Below, in pieces: positions 5,369-6,284 of a DNA stretch of 6,284 bases. Position 1 is the first letter of the stretch, and every line of letters starts with the position of its first letter. The position numbers and the translations under genes were made by a program. The stretch comes from an uncultured Flavobacterium sp. (GTDB lineage Bacteria > Bacteroidota > Bacteroidia > Flavobacteriales > Flavobacteriaceae), in the NCBI RefSeq assembly GCF_946482535.1, contig NZ_CAMLRU010000153.1:1-6284 (forward strand). Direction: 5' to 3'. The notes beneath the pieces are model-generated. The model had not been told where the DNA came from. It saw only the letters and a list, made by a program, of their open reading frames with translations, and searched no databases.

Positions 5369-6284
5369 TTATACAGACAGTATAAAGTCGGTTAGGTTTT
5401 CTTCGGTGTTGAGTTGGAGTTTCTTTCGCAATCGGTGCCGTGCTGTTTTCACGCTATCGGGTGAAATGTTGAGAATGGAGGCCATTTCTTTGATGGAAAG
5501 ATTCAATTTTATCAAAGCGCAAATTTTCAAATCATTGGCACTGATATCCGGATATTTTTGTTTTAAGCGCGTGTAGAAATTTTTGTTTACACTTTCGAAA
5601 TAATGGTCAAAATCTCGCCAGTTATTGTCCTGTATAGTGTATTTGCTGACCAGTTTTTTTAGTTCTGATTCTGAGTTGGGTGCTTTTTTACTAATGATAT
5701 TTTTGATTTCGTCTAAAATCTCATTTTTCTCAATCATTTGAATGGTAACGGCGCTTAACTGACTTTCTTTGTGTTCGATGTCGTTCTGGAATTGCTGCTC
5801 TTTCAAAAGCTTCTGTTCTTCCATTAAGGCAACTAATTCCTCTTTGGTTTTGAGCAATTGTTTGTCGCGCTTATTGATTCTTTTCATTAAGAAATACAGT
5901 ATCGAAAAGATGAGGATCAACAATCCCAATAGCGTAATCAAAAGATAATTGGTCAATTTAGAGACTTCTTGTTCTTTGGAAATGAGTTCCAGTTTTCGGT
6001 TTTTTTCCGACACTTCAAATTGCACTTCTAAACTCTTTACAATTTGTTCTCTTTCGAAAGAATAAAAACTGTCTTTAATTTGGATGACTTCTTCTTGCAA
6101 CTGACTGACTTTTTCAAAATCATTTTGCTTTTTTTTAAGTTCAATTAAGCTTTCTATGGTTTTGATTTCAAACAGTTTATCGGTCAGTGGAATGGCGATA
6201 ATTCTCGCTTTATCAAAATAATTTTCGGCTACGATAAAATTGTTTTCGAAGTCTGAGTGCCATTTTCCAAGCGCTATCAAAGCA
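5369..6284 (-). CDS. TPR/transmembrane/LuxR-type HTH regulator, C-terminal part (5' end outside window)
   Basis: The reading frame is open to the window edge and no ATG is visible at its upstream end, so the N-terminus is missing; about 304 residues can be read. Positions here count from the Leu codon at 6280. Residues 1-70 resemble the last helical TPR-like repeats (HSDFENNFIVAENYFDKAR). A coiled coil (about 75-107) leads to one transmembrane helix (about 111-132, LLITLLGLLILIFSILYF) followed by the basic KRINKRDK. A long second coiled coil spans about 136-197. The C-terminus has FYTRLKQKYPDISANDLKIC (235-254) and a LuxR/GerE-type helix-turn-helix (about 255-290: LSIKEMASILNISPDSVKTA, then RHRLRKKL). 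This is a recognised Bacteroidota architecture: a membrane-anchored sensor whose DNA-binding domain is cytoplasmic, with the N-terminal TPR part expected on the other side of the membrane. There is no kinase domain or receiver domain in the visible part. It precedes the secreted-protein gene and may regulate it; this is inferred from adjacency only. Confidence 0.88.
   Translation of the reverse strand, partial: ALIALGKWHSDFENNFIVAENYFDKARIIAIPLTDKLFEIKTIESLIELKKKQNDFEKVSQLQEEVIQIKDSFYSFEREQIVKSLEVQFEVSEKNRKLELISKEQEVSKLTNYLLITLLGLLILIFSILYFLMKRINKRDKQLLKTKEELVALMEEQKLLKEQQFQNDIEHKESQLSAVTIQMIEKNEILDEIKNIISKKAPNSESELKKLVSKYTIQDNNWRDFDHYFESVNKNFYTRLKQKYPDISANDLKICALIKLNLSIKEMASILNISPDSVKTARHRLRKKLQLNTEENLTDFILSV

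Noticed and set aside
5368..5386. Hairpin TTTATAC-tgtct-GTATAAA overlapping the stop codon of the LuxR-type regulator, as a terminator
   Set aside because: The 7-base stem is almost all A-T and no T run follows on the minus strand, so it is unlikely to terminate transcription. The regulator may read through into the next gene.
6278..6280. TTG at 6280 as the true start of the LuxR-type regulator
   Set aside because: The frame remains open upstream to the window edge, and the first visible residues are in the middle of a TPR-like helical region. The gene is more likely cut by the window than started here.

Overview
The window looks like a chromosomal segment of a member of the Flavobacteriia (Flavobacterium or a close relative). 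The evidence is the AT-rich intergenic DNA, promoters of the Bacteroidota type (TTG, about 19 bases, TAnnTTTG) with no Shine-Dalgarno sequences, a secreted protein with a type IX secretion (T9SS) sorting domain, a TPR/transmembrane/LuxR-type regulator typical of this phylum, and the gene order parA-parB-DUF5683-dapB-lepB, which I recall as standard in Flavobacteriia. Every gene I can support lies on the minus strand, so transcription runs from high to low coordinates. The first and last genes are cut by the window edges.

Right part, read in the direction of transcription. The 3' end of a membrane-anchored LuxR-type regulator (6284-5369) is followed by a 143-base spacer. The spacer holds a good promoter with operator-like repeats around it. 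It drives a secreted protein with a T9SS type A sorting signal (5224-4292), which ends in a very clear intrinsic terminator (4268-4222). Next comes a short-chain dehydrogenase closely resembling 2,4-dienoyl-CoA reductases (4180-3299).

Left part. A 186-base spacer carries an unusual element of 7-base-period inverted repeats, then a strong promoter. This promoter drives a tightly packed operon: parA (3112-2345), parB (2341-1442), a DUF5683 membrane protein (1442-885) and dapB (885-181), probably read on into lepB (109-1, only the start visible). The genes are 3 bases apart or overlap by 1 base (TAGTG and TAATG junctions) as far as dapB. The operon links chromosome segregation, lysine/diaminopimelate synthesis for the cell wall, and signal peptidase.

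No mobile element, CRISPR array, RNA gene or evident novel defence system is visible. The genes are mostly ordinary core functions. The observations most worth a second look are non-coding: the heptad-phased palindromic element before parA, the two-direct-plus-one-inverted 10-mer repeats at the promoter of the secreted protein, a 10-base sequence shared by that gene's 5' leader and its terminator, and a degenerate parS-like palindrome inside parB.
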